A stretch of DNA of 13,841 bases. Source: an uncultured bacterium (lineage in GTDB: Bacteria > Actinomycetota > Coriobacteriia > Coriobacteriales > Coriobacteriaceae). Made by a program: the position numbers and the translations under genes. Below the pieces are notes generated by a model. The model did not search any database, was not told where the DNA came from, and saw only the letters and a list, made by a program, of their open reading frames with translations. Positions 13,712 through 13,841 of this stretch are shown piece after piece. Position 1 is the first letter of the stretch. Each line of letters begins with the position of its first letter. The stretch is taken from NCBI GenBank assembly GCA_905215765.1, contig CAJMRP010000051.1, positions 1 through 13,841 on the forward strand. Direction: 5' to 3'.

Positions 13712-13752
13712 AAAAAAGAAAGGGGCTCCGTACGGATACGTGCGGAGCCCCT
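13712..13752 (-). terminator. Intrinsic terminator/attenuator upstream of gldA
   Basis: AGGGGCTCCG (minus strand 13752-13743) pairs perfectly with CGGAGCCCCT (13730-13721), a 10-bp GC-rich stem. The T-rich run TTTCTTTTTT follows at about 13722-13713. It begins 21 bases after the stop codon of the gene at the right edge and ends 16 bases before the gldA ATG. Confidence 0.88.
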
Positions 13753-13773
13753 CGTTACGATAACAAGAGTCGA

Positions 13774-13841
13774 TTAGAAATCGATGTCGGTGTCGTAGTA
13801 GCAGGCCTTGAGGATCTTCTCGAAGTCGGCAGCCTTGGTCT
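13774..13841 (-). CDS. C-terminal end of an unidentified protein, 5' end outside window
   Basis: Only the last 22 codons are inside the window, ending KILKACYYDTDIDF before a TAA at 13774-13776. The bias toward third-position C/G and the terminator 21 bases downstream support a real gene. The peptide is too short for me to assign a family. It lies directly upstream of gldA on the same strand. Confidence 0.6.
   Translation of the reverse strand, partial: TKAADFEKILKACYYDTDIDF

Noticed and set aside
1..13841. CRISPR array, tRNA or rRNA genes, transposase, prophage genes
   Set aside because: No regularly spaced repeats, cloverleaf-like sequences, rRNA segments or integrase/transposase motifs were seen on either strand.

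Overview
The window looks like a chromosomal segment of a high-GC, anaerobic, gut-type actinobacterium, most likely Coriobacteriia and probably Collinsella or a close relative. This is inferred from the codon usage, the PTS plus GH4 alpha-glucoside genes, the multi-cluster ferredoxin protein and the abundant intergenic palindromes. It was not checked against any database. Genes lie on both strands in short transcription units. I see no rRNA, tRNA, CRISPR array or transposase gene.

Layout. 1-1195 (-): 5' two-thirds of guaA (GMP synthase), running off the left edge. 1463-2476 (+): type I L-asparaginase, preceded by an inverted repeat that may be an operator. 2477-2797: no gene, but an imperfect inverted-repeat element of about 250 bp that looks MITE-like. 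2798-3016 (-) and 3093-3482 (+): a small XRE/Cro-type regulator and an unknown protein, diverging from a perfect 24-bp palindrome. 3492-4963 (-): ychF followed closely by a small DUF1648-like membrane protein. 5091-8202 (-): a GH4 6-phospho-alpha-glucosidase downstream of a PTS EIICB transporter that carries a one-base frameshift. 8560-10406 (+): a zinc sorbitol-dehydrogenase-like enzyme and a GntR/HutC regulator, ending in a strong terminator. 10538-11791 (-): a protein with four iron-sulfur cluster motifs. 11943-12440 (-): a glycerol dehydrogenase relic with its centre deleted. 12595-13695 (-): intact gldA-type glycerol dehydrogenase. 13774-13841 (-): the last 22 codons of an unidentified gene.

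The most coherent system is the divergent sugar locus at 5091-10406. The PTS would import and phosphorylate an alpha-glucoside, and GH4 would cleave the 6-phosphate product. The GntR/HutC protein would bind TTGTCTA-type sites in the shared 357-bp control region, one of which lies exactly between the -35 and -10 of the dehydrogenase promoter. A sorbitol-type dehydrogenase co-regulated with a 6-phospho-alpha-glucosidase suggests, as inference, use of a glucosyl-polyol such as maltitol or isomaltitol: glucose-6-phosphate enters glycolysis and the released polyol is oxidised. The frameshift near the transporter's N-terminus would inactivate it if it is real, but a missing C in a homopolymer inside a hairpin could equally be a sequencing error.

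The other notable area is 11943-13752, where an intact gldA sits behind a terminator-like hairpin only 16 bases before its start codon and is followed by its own terminator, a 65-bp near-perfect palindrome and the deleted paralogue.
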